DNA of 41,136 bases from Deltaproteobacteria bacterium (GTDB lineage Bacteria > Myxococcota > SpSt-1050): assembly GCA_026416535.1 (NCBI GenBank), contig JAOAFA010000111.1:1-41136 (forward strand). The letters are read 5' to 3'. Both the position numbers and the translations under genes were made by a program. Within the stretch, counting starts at the first letter, position 1. The number at the start of each line of letters is the position of its first letter. The notes below the pieces were generated by a model. That model searched no databases and was not told the origin of the DNA. It saw only the letters and a list, made by a program, of their open reading frames with translations. This document shows, one piece after another, positions 15,275-23,717 of this stretch.

Positions 15275-18200
15275 ATGAAAATAAAATGTAATAAGTGTAA
15301 CAGCGAATATAATATAGACTCATCACGAATTGGCCCATCTGGTATAAAAATTAAGTGTCCAAAATGTTTAAATTCATTCTTTGTTAAACAGGACGGGACC
15401 ATATCAAATGGGTCTTCTACTGGGCATACACCACCACCTCCTCCAAAGGAGGCTATTGAGGAGAGCAAAGCTATCAAACCACCTACTAAAGATGTCCCAT
15501 CTCCACCCAAACTAACAAGGACCGAACCAGTAAAAGCTACTGACAAACCACCAGCAACAAAAATTGAACAAAAAACCACGATATCCGTTGATAATCTTCC
15601 AGATTTACCAGATCTACCGGAATTACCAGATTTACCAGAACTTGGAACGGATACAAGCGAACTTTTGAATACTCTTGACAAAGAGATAGGAACAATAACT
15701 TCAGGGTCTATTCCACCTAAAACAGAACAACCAAAAACTCAAGACACAGGTGTTGGGGGACTCGACTTTGGCCTGGTCAACTTAGAAGAGGCCATCAAAG
15801 ATTCAATAACCATATCTACTGTCGAACAAGACAAGCCAAAGGAGTCTGTTTTAAAAATAGAAGAGAAAAAAAAAGAAGTACCTCAAACAGCTCAACATAC
15901 TCAATCGGTAGAAAAGACACCTTCTAAAAGATACAAAGTAAAGCGAAAATCCGGAAAAATATTTGGTCCCTTTGATGAAGAGACTATAGTAAGAATGCTA
16001 ATCGAGAACAAACTTTTGGGAAATGAAGAGGTATCAGAAGATGGTATTAATTGGCAATCAATATCAAAAATTCCAGAGTTTCAAAAAGCAATACAAAGTA
16101 TGCTTGAGAACATCTCGAGTTCATCCCCTTCTGTTACTAAACACATAGAAAAAACTCAACAAGAGGTACCGCCCAGTGAAGTTAAGAAAAAAATAGACGT
16201 AAGAAAGGATGGAGTAAAAGAGCCCACTAAATTAGACGAATTAAGAGATGTTATAAAGGAAAAATCAAGAGAACTCAGAGAGAGATTCTTAAATCTACCT
16301 AAAAGTATAAAGAGAGTTATAATTGCTGGAATTATTTCAATCTGCGTTCTTATTCTTGGTATTTCTGGATATAGTATATACTTGAAGTTTTTTGGTGTAA
16401 GGCTAACAAACGAAGAAAAACAATTAGTTACAAATGCTATGAGTAGTCTATATTCAGGGAACTTTGCAGAGATAAATGCGTCTCTAAACTCTCTTAAGAT
16501 CCTATACAAGAAAATTAAAGTAAAAACCCCAATTTGTGCAGTTATTACAAGAATCATATTTTATCAACGAAGTTTCTTAATGACTGATAATGAGAACGAA
16601 GAGCTCTTTGCAAAGTGTATTAAAGACATTAAGAAAGAAAAAATAGACTCTCCGGATAGCTTATTGGCGCTTGGATTATATCACGTTGTAACAAAGGATG
16701 CAGAAACTATTAAGGTCATCAACAAATCCCTTAATTCACATCCTAATTACCAAAGTTATTTAAATGCGTTTTTAAATTTGCATTCTAATAATTATACCCA
16801 GGCTGTTAATGATTTTGAAAATTATCTCAAATTCAACCCACAAGATTCTCTAATTATGGAGATCATGGGTGAGATATTCTTGGTACAGAATGACAGGGCA
16901 AATGCCCTTAAATGGTTTAAGAGAGCTGTAGAAACAAGTTCAAAAAATATTAGAGCAGCTATCGAATTAAATAACATCAACTTTTTGGAATCAGACGACC
17001 CAAAATCAAGTATAAAAGCTCTAGAAAATATTATCTCATCCTCTGCTACATCATTACATCCTCTTGAACTAGCAAGGGCAGAGTTCTTATTAGCCAAAAT
17101 GCTCTTTTCAACAAGAAAAAACGAGGAGGCAGATAAATATTTCAAGGCATCTATTTCTCATTCTCAAGAGAAGATTGAATACAGGCTAGCTTATGCAGAT
17201 TTCTTGTATAATATTGAGGAGCTTGACAGGGCATTTGATGAATTCAATTCCATAACTAAAAAGGAACCCAATAATTTAAATGCTAAAATTGGACTAATAA
17301 AAGTTATGATAAAGCAAAGAAAGATACTAAATGCTCATAAGACAATAATGGAACTCTACTCTCAGAATCCATCAAATCCTTTAGTACTGCTATTTAAGGG
17401 AAGAATTGAAGAAGAACTTGAAAAATTCGATGATGCAGAACAATCATATAATCAAATCTTATCAATTCATAAGGATTACATGGATGCTAAACTAGCTCTT
17501 GCAAATCTTTACATTAAAAAGAAAAAGATTGAGGAAGGACTTTCTATTTTAGAAGGTATAAAAAAAGAAAATCCCAAAAATACTGATGTGCTAATGATGA
17601 TAGGTGAGACTTACCTAAATCTCAAAAAGGTAGATTTGGCTATTGAAAACCTACGTAATCTTATAGAAATAGATAATTACAACACACATTCAAGATTTTT
17701 ACTTGCAAAGGCTTATATTGAAAAACAGGAGTATGAAGAAGCACTAAAACATTTAGAAGTTGTTAAAATTCAGATAAGTAAGATGCCTCAATTAAAATTT
17801 TATTTTGGCAAGGCATACTTTGGCTTAAAAAAATACCCAGAAGCCATCAGCAATCTCGAAGATGAACTAAAATCTAATAAAAATTCAGTAGATGTTATGA
17901 TCATGTTAGGTAAAGCATACAGTATGAACAATGACCATCAAAAAGCAATTGAAACCCTAAATGATGCCATTACTATTGAAAGTGGAAATGCTATTGCCTA
18001 TTTTGAGCTTGGAATGGCATATCTAAGGAAAGGGGATAAATCAAGCGCAGTAGAATCCTTCAAACAGGCTACAAACAAATCAAAGGACAATCTAGAGTTT
18101 AGGTTTATTTTTGGCAAGACTATGATCGAGAATAATATGTTTAATGAGGGTATAGAAGAACTAAAAAATGTTGTTAAGAAAGACCCAGAAAATCCAGAGT

Positions 18201-18718
18201 ATAGGTATTACCTTGCCATGGGATATTATCTCTCAAAGAACTATAAAGCAGCTATTACGGAGTTTACAAAGGTATATAGTATCGATCCATCTAATGAATC
18301 AGCCCTGTTCTATACAGCCAAAAGCCATCAGGGCAAAAAAGAATATGATAAGGCTTTAAGAGTCTTCAAAGAATGCCTTGAAAAAAATAGTGGAAACGAC
18401 AAGGCACTATTTGAAATAGCCAGAACATACGAATTTATGGAAAAATATGATCAGGCTATTGAGTATTATGAAAAAACTATCTCTAAAAATCCAACATTGT
18501 CATTGGCTTATTATAGATTAGGGTATATTTACAAAGGGAAAAATAATTATTCCAAGGCCATTAAATATTTTGAACAGTTCTTGAAGATCGCCCCAGAAGA
18601 CGAATTAGCTCAAGAGGTAAAGGATGAAATCTTTGACCTCAAAGAGGCTATGAGATTATCTGAAGAAGAAGAAAAAATGAAAAAGGATAAAGATAAAAAA
18701 GAGGATGAAGAAGAATAA
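15275..18718 (+). CDS. MJ0042 zinc-ribbon / GYF_2-like / single-TM / TPR scaffold protein
   Basis: A 1147-residue multidomain protein. Residues 1-38 form an MJ0042-type zinc ribbon (C-N-K-C and C-P-K-C pairs). A Pro/Thr-rich linker follows with a 'DLPDLPELPDLPELG' repeat. Residues ~220-280 ('GPFDEETIVRMLIENKLL', then 'EDGINWQSI') match GYF_2/DUF4339-like domains. One transmembrane helix lies at ~347-373 (VIIAGIISICVLILGISGYS). I count 17 TPR-like helices pairs after that, e.g. 'KYDQAIEYYEKTISKNPT', and the C-terminal tail is Glu/Lys-rich. The cytoplasmic ribbon and extracytoplasmic TPRs suggest a membrane scaffold; partners are unknown. ATG 15275 has GGAG 7 nt upstream and begins exactly with the zinc ribbon (MKIKCNKC). 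The stop TAA is immediately followed by the rsmI ATG. The domain set is typical of delta-proteobacteria and myxobacteria. Confidence 0.85.
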   Translation: MKIKCNKCNSEYNIDSSRIGPSGIKIKCPKCLNSFFVKQDGTISNGSSTGHTPPPPPKEAIEESKAIKPPTKDVPSPPKLTRTEPVKATDKPPATKIEQKTTISVDNLPDLPDLPELPDLPELGTDTSELLNTLDKEIGTITSGSIPPKTEQPKTQDTGVGGLDFGLVNLEEAIKDSITISTVEQDKPKESVLKIEEKKKEVPQTAQHTQSVEKTPSKRYKVKRKSGKIFGPFDEETIVRMLIENKLLGNEEVSEDGINWQSISKIPEFQKAIQSMLENISSSSPSVTKHIEKTQQEVPPSEVKKKIDVRKDGVKEPTKLDELRDVIKEKSRELRERFLNLPKSIKRVIIAGIISICVLILGISGYSIYLKFFGVRLTNEEKQLVTNAMSSLYSGNFAEINASLNSLKILYKKIKVKTPICAVITRIIFYQRSFLMTDNENEELFAKCIKDIKKEKIDSPDSLLALGLYHVVTKDAETIKVINKSLNSHPNYQSYLNAFLNLHSNNYTQAVNDFENYLKFNPQDSLIMEIMGEIFLVQNDRANALKWFKRAVETSSKNIRAAIELNNINFLESDDPKSSIKALENIISSSATSLHPLELARAEFLLAKMLFSTRKNEEADKYFKASISHSQEKIEYRLAYADFLYNIEELDRAFDEFNSITKKEPNNLNAKIGLIKVMIKQRKILNAHKTIMELYSQNPSNPLVLLFKGRIEEELEKFDDAEQSYNQILSIHKDYMDAKLALANLYIKKKKIEEGLSILEGIKKENPKNTDVLMMIGETYLNLKKVDLAIENLRNLIEIDNYNTHSRFLLAKAYIEKQEYEEALKHLEVVKIQISKMPQLKFYFGKAYFGLKKYPEAISNLEDELKSNKNSVDVMIMLGKAYSMNNDHQKAIETLNDAITIESGNAIAYFELGMAYLRKGDKSSAVESFKQATNKSKDNLEFRFIFGKTMIENNMFNEGIEELKNVVKKDPENPEYRYYLAMGYYLSKNYKAAITEFTKVYSIDPSNESALFYTAKSHQGKKEYDKALRVFKECLEKNSGNDKALFEIARTYEFMEKYDQAIEYYEKTISKNPTLSLAYYRLGYIYKGKNNYSKAIKYFEQFLKIAPEDELAQEVKDEIFDLKEAMRLSEEEEKMKKDKDKKEDEEE

Positions 18719-19537
18719 ATGCCACTTTTTATAGTTGGAACTCCAATAGGAAATTTGAAAGATATCTCCCAAAGAGCCATTGAAACGCTTACAACTTCTG
18801 AGATCATTCTATGTGAATCAAAAGAAAGGGCAAAAATTATTTTCGAAAGCTTAGGAATAAAGAACAAGAAAGTTATAACTTTCAGGGAAGACAACAAGAT
18901 AAGACTTACCCCCGAAATAATCGATTATTTGAACAGTAATTACCACATTTCACTCATATCAGACGCAGGGATGCCGTCTATATCAGATCCCGGTTCCTAC
19001 CTAATAAACGAAGTGATCTCAAAGAATCTTCCAATAACAGTAATTCCTGGACCTACTGCATTTTCCGCTGCCCTATCACTGTGCGGATTCAATGCCAAGG
19101 AGTATGTCTTCATTGGTTTTTTACCAAGAAATAAAAAAGAAGTAGAAAATATTATAAATTTTTATAGAACAAGGGAGGTACTCCTTATATTCTATGAGTC
19201 CCCATACAGAATCCTAAATTCACTAAAAATAATTGACGAGATGGATCCATCATCTTCTATTTTTATAGCTAGGGAGATGACAAAAAAACATGAAGAATTC
19301 ATAAGAGGTAGTCCCTCTCTTTTGATTGAAATATTGAATAAGAAAGAAATAAAAGGAGAGATTACGGTTGTTGTAAAATTTTCTCCAAAGACGATCAAGA
19401 CGCTATATGATTATGAATTATTAAAAATTCTCAAACGAGAGAAACTAAAAACAAAAACTATAGCGAAAATATTAGCAAGTTATTACAAGGTGCCCATTCG
19501 GAGTATATATAATGAAATCATCAAAGATAATAATTAA
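18719..19537 (+). CDS. rsmI: 16S rRNA (cytidine1402-2'-O)-methyltransferase
   Basis: A 272-residue tetrapyrrole-methylase-fold enzyme that 2'-O-methylates C1402 in the ribosomal P site using SAM. Diagnostic RsmI blocks are in order: 'LFIVGTPIGNLKDIS' at the start, 'CESKERAK', 'ISLISDAGMPSISDPG', 'VIPGPTAFSAALSLCGF', 'FIGFLPR', 'LIFYESPYRI' and 'IAREMTKKHEE'. The usual length is 270-290, so it is complete. Its ATG touches the TAA of the TPR gene with no spacer, so translation probably depends on reinitiation. The 3' end overlaps the kelch lipoprotein gene by 26 nt. Confidence 0.97.
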   Translation: MPLFIVGTPIGNLKDISQRAIETLTTSEIILCESKERAKIIFESLGIKNKKVITFREDNKIRLTPEIIDYLNSNYHISLISDAGMPSISDPGSYLINEVISKNLPITVIPGPTAFSAALSLCGFNAKEYVFIGFLPRNKKEVENIINFYRTREVLLIFYESPYRILNSLKIIDEMDPSSSIFIAREMTKKHEEFIRGSPSLLIEILNKKEIKGEITVVVKFSPKTIKTLYDYELLKILKREKLKTKTIAKILASYYKVPIRSIYNEIIKDNN

Positions 19538-21164
19538 CTTTCTCCATATCACTTGCCTAATTATTTTAGGATGTTCTTCGGAAACCAATACAATACTCAG
19601 TACCAATATTGAGTTTCTATCTGAAGATTGCATAACTTCTCCAATTAAGCACTCAACTACCATACCTCCAAATATCAATAGCATCAAAGTCACTCTATTA
19701 AGAGATAATAAGGTTATTTTGGAACAAGAGATTGAAAATAAAGACACCTCTACGACGGCAATCATAAAAAATATTGAGCCATATGAAAACTACAAACTCT
19801 TAGTTAGAGCTATATCAAAAGACAACATAAATTGGTCTGGATTTGCTGATAATGTAAATATCAAACCCAATAGTAAAACTTTTGTGCAGATAAATCTTGC
19901 AAAAGAGAGATCACTAACCTGCACTGATTTTCTAAACCACAAAAGATTCATGCATAGCTCAGAGAAACTTCTTGACGGGCGAGTACTTATATTTGGAGGG
20001 GTAAATTCCGCCACAAAGGGTTTCAGTGTATATCACTTAGAATCAACAACCAAAGCTGAAATTTTCTACCCCTATAAAATAGAAAATTCAGACAATGTTA
20101 ATCCCCGAGTTGTCGCTGGCTCATTTTATACTATTACCTCACAAATGGCATCAGGTAGAATAGGGTATATATATGAAGTACTTCAAGATGGCAAAATTGT
20201 GATCATAGGTGGTATCGACAAAGCAGACTTAATAAAAAATCCCGATGATTTTTTTATCTGTATCAATGATAACACAAGTTTTGTAACTGATATTGAAATA
20301 TTTGACCCAGCAAATGACACATTTACAACTATCGGCAAATTGAATACTCCATTTGCGTTTGCACAATCTGCAATATTTGGGAATAAGATTTATATCCTAG
20401 GGGGTATAACTTTAGGATTTAATTGTAATGACCCCTTCTCATCAACTACAGGTATCAATAGAAAGATCATAACAATAGATCTAACTAATTTAAAAAACCC
20501 TTTTATAACTGAAAGGAATATGGATGAGATAATTACATTTGCTGGAGGAAAGATAAAACTCTCCGATAGCAAATATCTTTTCTATGGTGGAGGAAATGAG
20601 CACGGATTGATTCTCTTTGACAATGGTCAGATTAACAAAGTTAATTTTAATGTTGCTCCAGAAATTGCACCAGAATCTCCTCAAAAGGAATATTTCCCGA
20701 AGGCATTCAAGATAGGAGACAACCTTTATTTAAATGTAACAGGCTATTACAGAAAGAATAAAACAGAGAATATCTCTGAAAATTTTTATATTAAATATAT
20801 CACTGATAACAATATTAGAATTGAGCCAGACAGAAAACCACAAAATTTCATTTTTGGAACAAGTGAGATTTTGATTGGAAATTATATCTTTCAGAGTGGC
20901 GGAATTAAAGAAATACCTTTTGTTATGAGCGATTTATTTTTAGCAAGAAGAATCTCACAAAACGACTATAAAATTGTTACCAAGGAAGAGCTCGGTTTAG
21001 AAAAACTGAAATTAGAAAGGGCATTTCACTCCGTGGTAAAAATAGAAGATAACATATTCTTGATGACAGGTGGAATTACCTTTAGTAATGCCCAAGAAGC
21101 ACTTATATTAGGTATAGCAGAAATCTACAATGGCTATGGAGTGACTACTAATCAAAAAAACTAG
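19512..21164 (+). CDS. Kelch-repeat lipoprotein
   Basis: A 550-residue predicted lipoprotein with signal peptide 'IIINFLHITCLIILGC' and lipobox L-G-C-S-S. Residues ~25-130 form an N-terminal beta domain that ends in a Cys and resembles the modules of the lipoprotein at 2525-3514. The rest contains kelch motifs of the form 'G.(V/I).(I/L)(F/I)GG': 'DGRVLIFGGVNS', 'DGKIVIIGGIDK', 'GNKIYILGGITL' and 'EDNIFLMTGGITF', consistent with a beta-propeller. Proteins of this type are abundant in Myxococcota outer envelopes, and ligands are unknown. GGAG lies 8 nt before ATG 19512, inside rsmI. Its stop TAG shares the tetramer CTAG (21161-21164) with the stop of convergent tatC. Confidence 0.8.
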   Translation: MKSSKIIINFLHITCLIILGCSSETNTILSTNIEFLSEDCITSPIKHSTTIPPNINSIKVTLLRDNKVILEQEIENKDTSTTAIIKNIEPYENYKLLVRAISKDNINWSGFADNVNIKPNSKTFVQINLAKERSLTCTDFLNHKRFMHSSEKLLDGRVLIFGGVNSATKGFSVYHLESTTKAEIFYPYKIENSDNVNPRVVAGSFYTITSQMASGRIGYIYEVLQDGKIVIIGGIDKADLIKNPDDFFICINDNTSFVTDIEIFDPANDTFTTIGKLNTPFAFAQSAIFGNKIYILGGITLGFNCNDPFSSTTGINRKIITIDLTNLKNPFITERNMDEIITFAGGKIKLSDSKYLFYGGGNEHGLILFDNGQINKVNFNVAPEIAPESPQKEYFPKAFKIGDNLYLNVTGYYRKNKTENISENFYIKYITDNNIRIEPDRKPQNFIFGTSEILIGNYIFQSGGIKEIPFVMSDLFLARRISQNDYKIVTKEELGLEKLKLERAFHSVVKIEDNIFLMTGGITFSNAQEALILGIAEIYNGYGVTTNQKN

Positions 21165-21898
21165 GCAAGTTTTTTATAAAGTATAGAAAAGATAATCCCA
21201 AGTTCATACAAAAAGATAAGAGGGATACTTAACAAAATAAGTGTTAGAGCATCCGTAGTTGGCGTAACTATTGCAGCAAAGATTATTATTGTTACTACTG
21301 CATATCTTCTGTTCTTCTTAAAAAAATCGATAGGCAGAATATCAAGAATAATAAGAAAACACATTACTAATGGAAGCTCAAATAGAAACCCAAATATTAA
21401 TAGTAGTGATACAGCTAATGAAAAATATTCATTTATTGTTATGATTGGACTCATAAATGAGGAGCTAAAACCAAGAAAAAATCTAAAAACATTAGGGAAA
21501 ATTATAAAATAACCAAATAATGCCCCTCCAATAAAAAACAATGTTCCAAAGCTAACAAAAAGGATAGTAAATTTTTTCTCCTTCTCGTAAAGACCTGGCC
21601 TGATAAAAAGCCACAGTTGATATAAAATGACTGGACTTGCAATGAATATTCCAGATATAAATGCCAGCTTTAGGAACAAAAAAAATGGTTCGGCTATACC
21701 TGTAAAATAAAGATTTTTTGAGCCTTCGGGTAATACACTTTTTAGTGGTATAAATAAAAAGTTGAATATTTTGTCTGCATATATATAAGAAAAAACAAAA
21801 CCTATCAACACTGCAATTAGAGATATAATGAGTCTCTTTCTAAGCTCTTTAATATGTAAAAGGAATGGGATTTCTCTATCCTGCTCTGTTTGATCCAT
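21161..21898 (-). CDS. tatC: Sec-independent protein translocase subunit TatC
   Basis: A 245-residue inner-membrane protein with six transmembrane helices, the twin-arginine signal receptor of the Tat pathway. Family blocks are all visible: 'HIKELRKRLI', 'EPFFLFLKLA', 'SPVILYQLWLFIRPGLYEKEKK', 'FGYFIIFP', 'NEYFSLAVSLLLIFGFLFELPLVM' in part, 'RRYAVV' and 'AIVTPTTDALT'. The N-terminal E-L-R-x-R-L and the F-Y-x-P-like P-G-L-Y-E-x-E motif are intact. Two starts exist: ATG 21904 (MAMDQ) lies 2 nt from AAAGG and ATG 21898 lies 8 nt from it, so 21898 is favoured. The 5' end lies within tatA, overlapping by about 23-29 nt. Confidence 0.95.
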   Translation of the reverse strand: MDQTEQDREIPFLLHIKELRKRLIISLIAVLIGFVFSYIYADKIFNFLFIPLKSVLPEGSKNLYFTGIAEPFFLFLKLAFISGIFIASPVILYQLWLFIRPGLYEKEKKFTILFVSFGTLFFIGGALFGYFIIFPNVFRFFLGFSSSFMSPIITINEYFSLAVSLLLIFGFLFELPLVMCFLIILDILPIDFFKKNRRYAVVTIIIFAAIVTPTTDALTLILLSIPLIFLYELGIIFSILYKKLA

Positions 21899-22142
21899 TG
21901 CCATTGCCTTTTATGTCATCATAAATGTCATTCATACCCTCTGTCCCTCTCGAAGATTCACCATCTTTATCACAGAACAGATCTTCCCTCAGAATCTCAT
22001 TCTTGATATTTTCTTGAGCAGATTTTATTTCACGAAATATCTTCCCAACACCCTTCGCAAACTCTGGTATCTTCCTATAATCAATCAATAAGAGTATAAC
22101 TATCGCTATTACTACGATCTCTTGTATTCCTAATGAAAACAT
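21876..22142 (-). CDS. tatA: TatA/TatB-family translocase protein with a non-canonical hinge
   Basis: An 88-residue Tat pore or assembly subunit: a single short N-terminal transmembrane helix (LGIQEIVVIAIVILLLI), an amphipathic helix (IPEFAKGVGKIFREIKSAQ), and a charged, partly disordered tail. In TatA/B/E proteins the hinge between the helices normally reads F-G-P-x-x-L-P; here it reads I-D-Y-R-K-I-P, so the otherwise near-invariant F-G is absent. The rest of the amphipathic helix is typical. No other tatA/tatB lies nearby. Whether it acts as TatA or TatB cannot be told from 88 residues. Its ATG overlaps the ihfA stop in TGATG, and its end overlaps tatC. Confidence 0.85.
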   Translation of the reverse strand: MFSLGIQEIVVIAIVILLLIDYRKIPEFAKGVGKIFREIKSAQENIKNEILREDLFCDKDGESSRGTEGMNDIYDDIKGNGNGSNRAG

Positions 22143-22435
22143 CAGGCATTGTTATTTATTTTTGATCTAAAAGCTGGCGAAGGATGAAATGTAACGACCT
22201 TTCTTGGGGTTATCATAACCTCTTTACCTGTCTTCGGGTTTCTTCCTACTCGCTCCTTTTTATGTCTGATTGAAAATTTACCAAAATTAAATATCAACAC
22301 ATTCTCCCCATTTGCAAGCTTCTCCGTCATTATATTTATTATGTCATTGACATACTTAAGAGCCTGGACAGGATCCAATTCAACACCTATTTTTAAGAAA
22401 TGATTTGCGATATCTTTTCTTGTAACATTAGGCAT
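22142..22435 (-). CDS. ihfA: HU/IHF-family DNA-binding protein (IHF-alpha-like)
   Basis: A 97-residue histone-like protein that bends DNA as a dimer. The N-terminal helices 'TRKDIANHFLKIGVELDP', then 'FNFGKFSIRHKKERVGRNPK' and the DNA-binding arm 'TGKEVMITPRKVVTFHPS' with 'F.PS..FRSKIN' fit IHF-alpha better than HU. ATG 22435 is chosen because GGAGG is 7 nt upstream and the longer ATG at 22462 lies inside the -10 box of the mapped promoter. The gene leads the ihfA-tatA-tatC operon, an unusual pairing with Tat genes. Whether it dimerises with itself or with an IHF-beta elsewhere is unknown. Confidence 0.93.
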   Translation of the reverse strand: MPNVTRKDIANHFLKIGVELDPVQALKYVNDIINIMTEKLANGENVLIFNFGKFSIRHKKERVGRNPKTGKEVMITPRKVVTFHPSPAFRSKINNNA

Positions 22436-22460
22436 TCTAAAACCTCCAAATCGAGAGATC

Positions 22461-22489
22461 ATTATATTTATCCAGATGAATTAAGTCAA
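22461..22489 (-). promoter_or_regulatory. Strong sigma70 promoter of ihfA-tatA-tatC
   Basis: On the minus strand TTGACT (22489-22484), a 17-nt spacer and a perfect TATAAT (22466-22461). This is the best promoter in the window. Predicted transcription starts near 22454, giving a leader of about 20 nt that contains the GGAGG. Confidence 0.8.
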
Positions 22490-22522
22490 TAAATATGTAA
22501 TATTTATTAGTGTGATATAAAA

Positions 22523-23710
22523 TCAACCGTTATTTTTTAAGTAGTTTTTCTTATTAATACCAAACCATATGTATATAATTGGAGTTGAAAATATGGTTAT
22601 AATACCTGAGACTACCATTGAAAAGCCGGAACCAAAGTTTTCTCCTAAGTAACCAAATATAATAGAACCCAAAAGCATACCTGCCATCATTACAAAATTT
22701 ACAACCGCGTTGAGTCCGCCAATTCTCTCCTTTGAAAAATTCTCAGCTATTATCATGTATAAAATGATTACTAAAAGTCCATCGCCTATACCATGTATTC
22801 CTCTAAAAATGAGGGAGATAAGCACATCATTATTGACCATAAAGATATGCCCAATGCCTGATAGGATTATAGCGATAGGAGTAGAGTATTCAATTCTTGT
22901 CTTTTTATATGCCTTGCCAAATATTGGAAGAATAATTCCTATGATTAAGAATTCAACAGATATGTATATCGCAGATTGACTGTCTGAGAGGAGAAGCTCA
23001 TTTTTTAAAAATAATCCGTAGTTTACATATTCAGCTCCCCAGTGAGAGGTAAATATAAAGCAGAATAACATAAAAACGATTATGGATGGTCTGATGAGTT
23101 CTTCTTTATACTCTTTAGGAGTTGATCTTGATATTGGAACATCTGGTAGATAAAATACGAGTATAAGTGGGAGTAGAAGTGATACCGCAATAATGAGAAA
23201 TAGCAGATTAAAGTTGAAGTTTTGTAGAATAAATGAGGCTATGATCATTCCTAAGAATAGACCTATCATCCTAGGTCCATGAAAATTGCCAAGTGATTCT
23301 GGCATCTGGTTCAGATCATTTGCTTTGAATACAAAAGTTTCAAGGGAAATTCTAAATAGTTCTCTGGCACTACCAATGAAAACCATAACCAACAGTATTG
23401 ATAGGAACGTCCTCAAAAAATATAGTAATACAAATGCTATGATTAAAATTACTAGACCAATTATAGCTACTCTGCGAGAAGTAATAAAATCGTTTGATAT
23501 GCCTGATGGCAAAATAGATAGCAAGGCTGTTATTGACATAGCAGCAAGTATGAATCCAATCTCTGATGTAGAGAACCCTAGTATAGATTGAAAGTATATT
23601 GGCATCATAAAAAATGTAGATGCTATTATGATGCTATATACTGTTGCTACTATAGAATGAAGATGTTTTGTTTTTATTTTGTTTGAAAGGCTATTGTTTT
23701 CGGAGTTCAT
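22523..23710 (-). CDS. Major facilitator superfamily transporter
   Basis: A 395-residue protein with about 12 hydrophobic helices in the two-half MFS layout. The A-motif region between helices 2 and 3 is degenerate ('GISNDFITSRRVAII'), with a basic RR before helix 3. 'GSARELFRISLETFVFKAND' in the central part of the N-half and 'FRGIHGIGDGLLVIILYMII' in the C-half resemble drug- or metabolite-efflux MFS members. The substrate cannot be predicted. It starts 7 nt after the GT39-type gene upstream and has only a weak AAAGAA ribosome binding site, so translation may be coupled. It is last in the 27964-22523 operon. Confidence 0.85.
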   Translation of the reverse strand: MNSENNSLSNKIKTKHLHSIVATVYSIIIASTFFMMPIYFQSILGFSTSEIGFILAAMSITALLSILPSGISNDFITSRRVAIIGLVILIIAFVLLYFLRTFLSILLVMVFIGSARELFRISLETFVFKANDLNQMPESLGNFHGPRMIGLFLGMIIASFILQNFNFNLLFLIIAVSLLLPLILVFYLPDVPISRSTPKEYKEELIRPSIIVFMLFCFIFTSHWGAEYVNYGLFLKNELLLSDSQSAIYISVEFLIIGIILPIFGKAYKKTRIEYSTPIAIILSGIGHIFMVNNDVLISLIFRGIHGIGDGLLVIILYMIIAENFSKERIGGLNAVVNFVMMAGMLLGSIIFGYLGENFGSGFSMVVSGIITIFSTPIIYIWFGINKKNYLKNNG

Positions 23711-23717
23711 CGATTCT

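Noticed and set aside
22436-22462. Longer ihfA start (MISRFGGFR...)
   Set aside because: The ATG lies in the -10 box of the promoter, and GGAGG is placed for ATG 22435.
22468-22476. TTATCCAGA, one mismatch from a DnaA box, near the skew switch
   Set aside because: It is a single near-match inside the ihfA promoter spacer. I found no cluster and no dnaA, gyrB, parAB or rnpA genes, so no origin is annotated.
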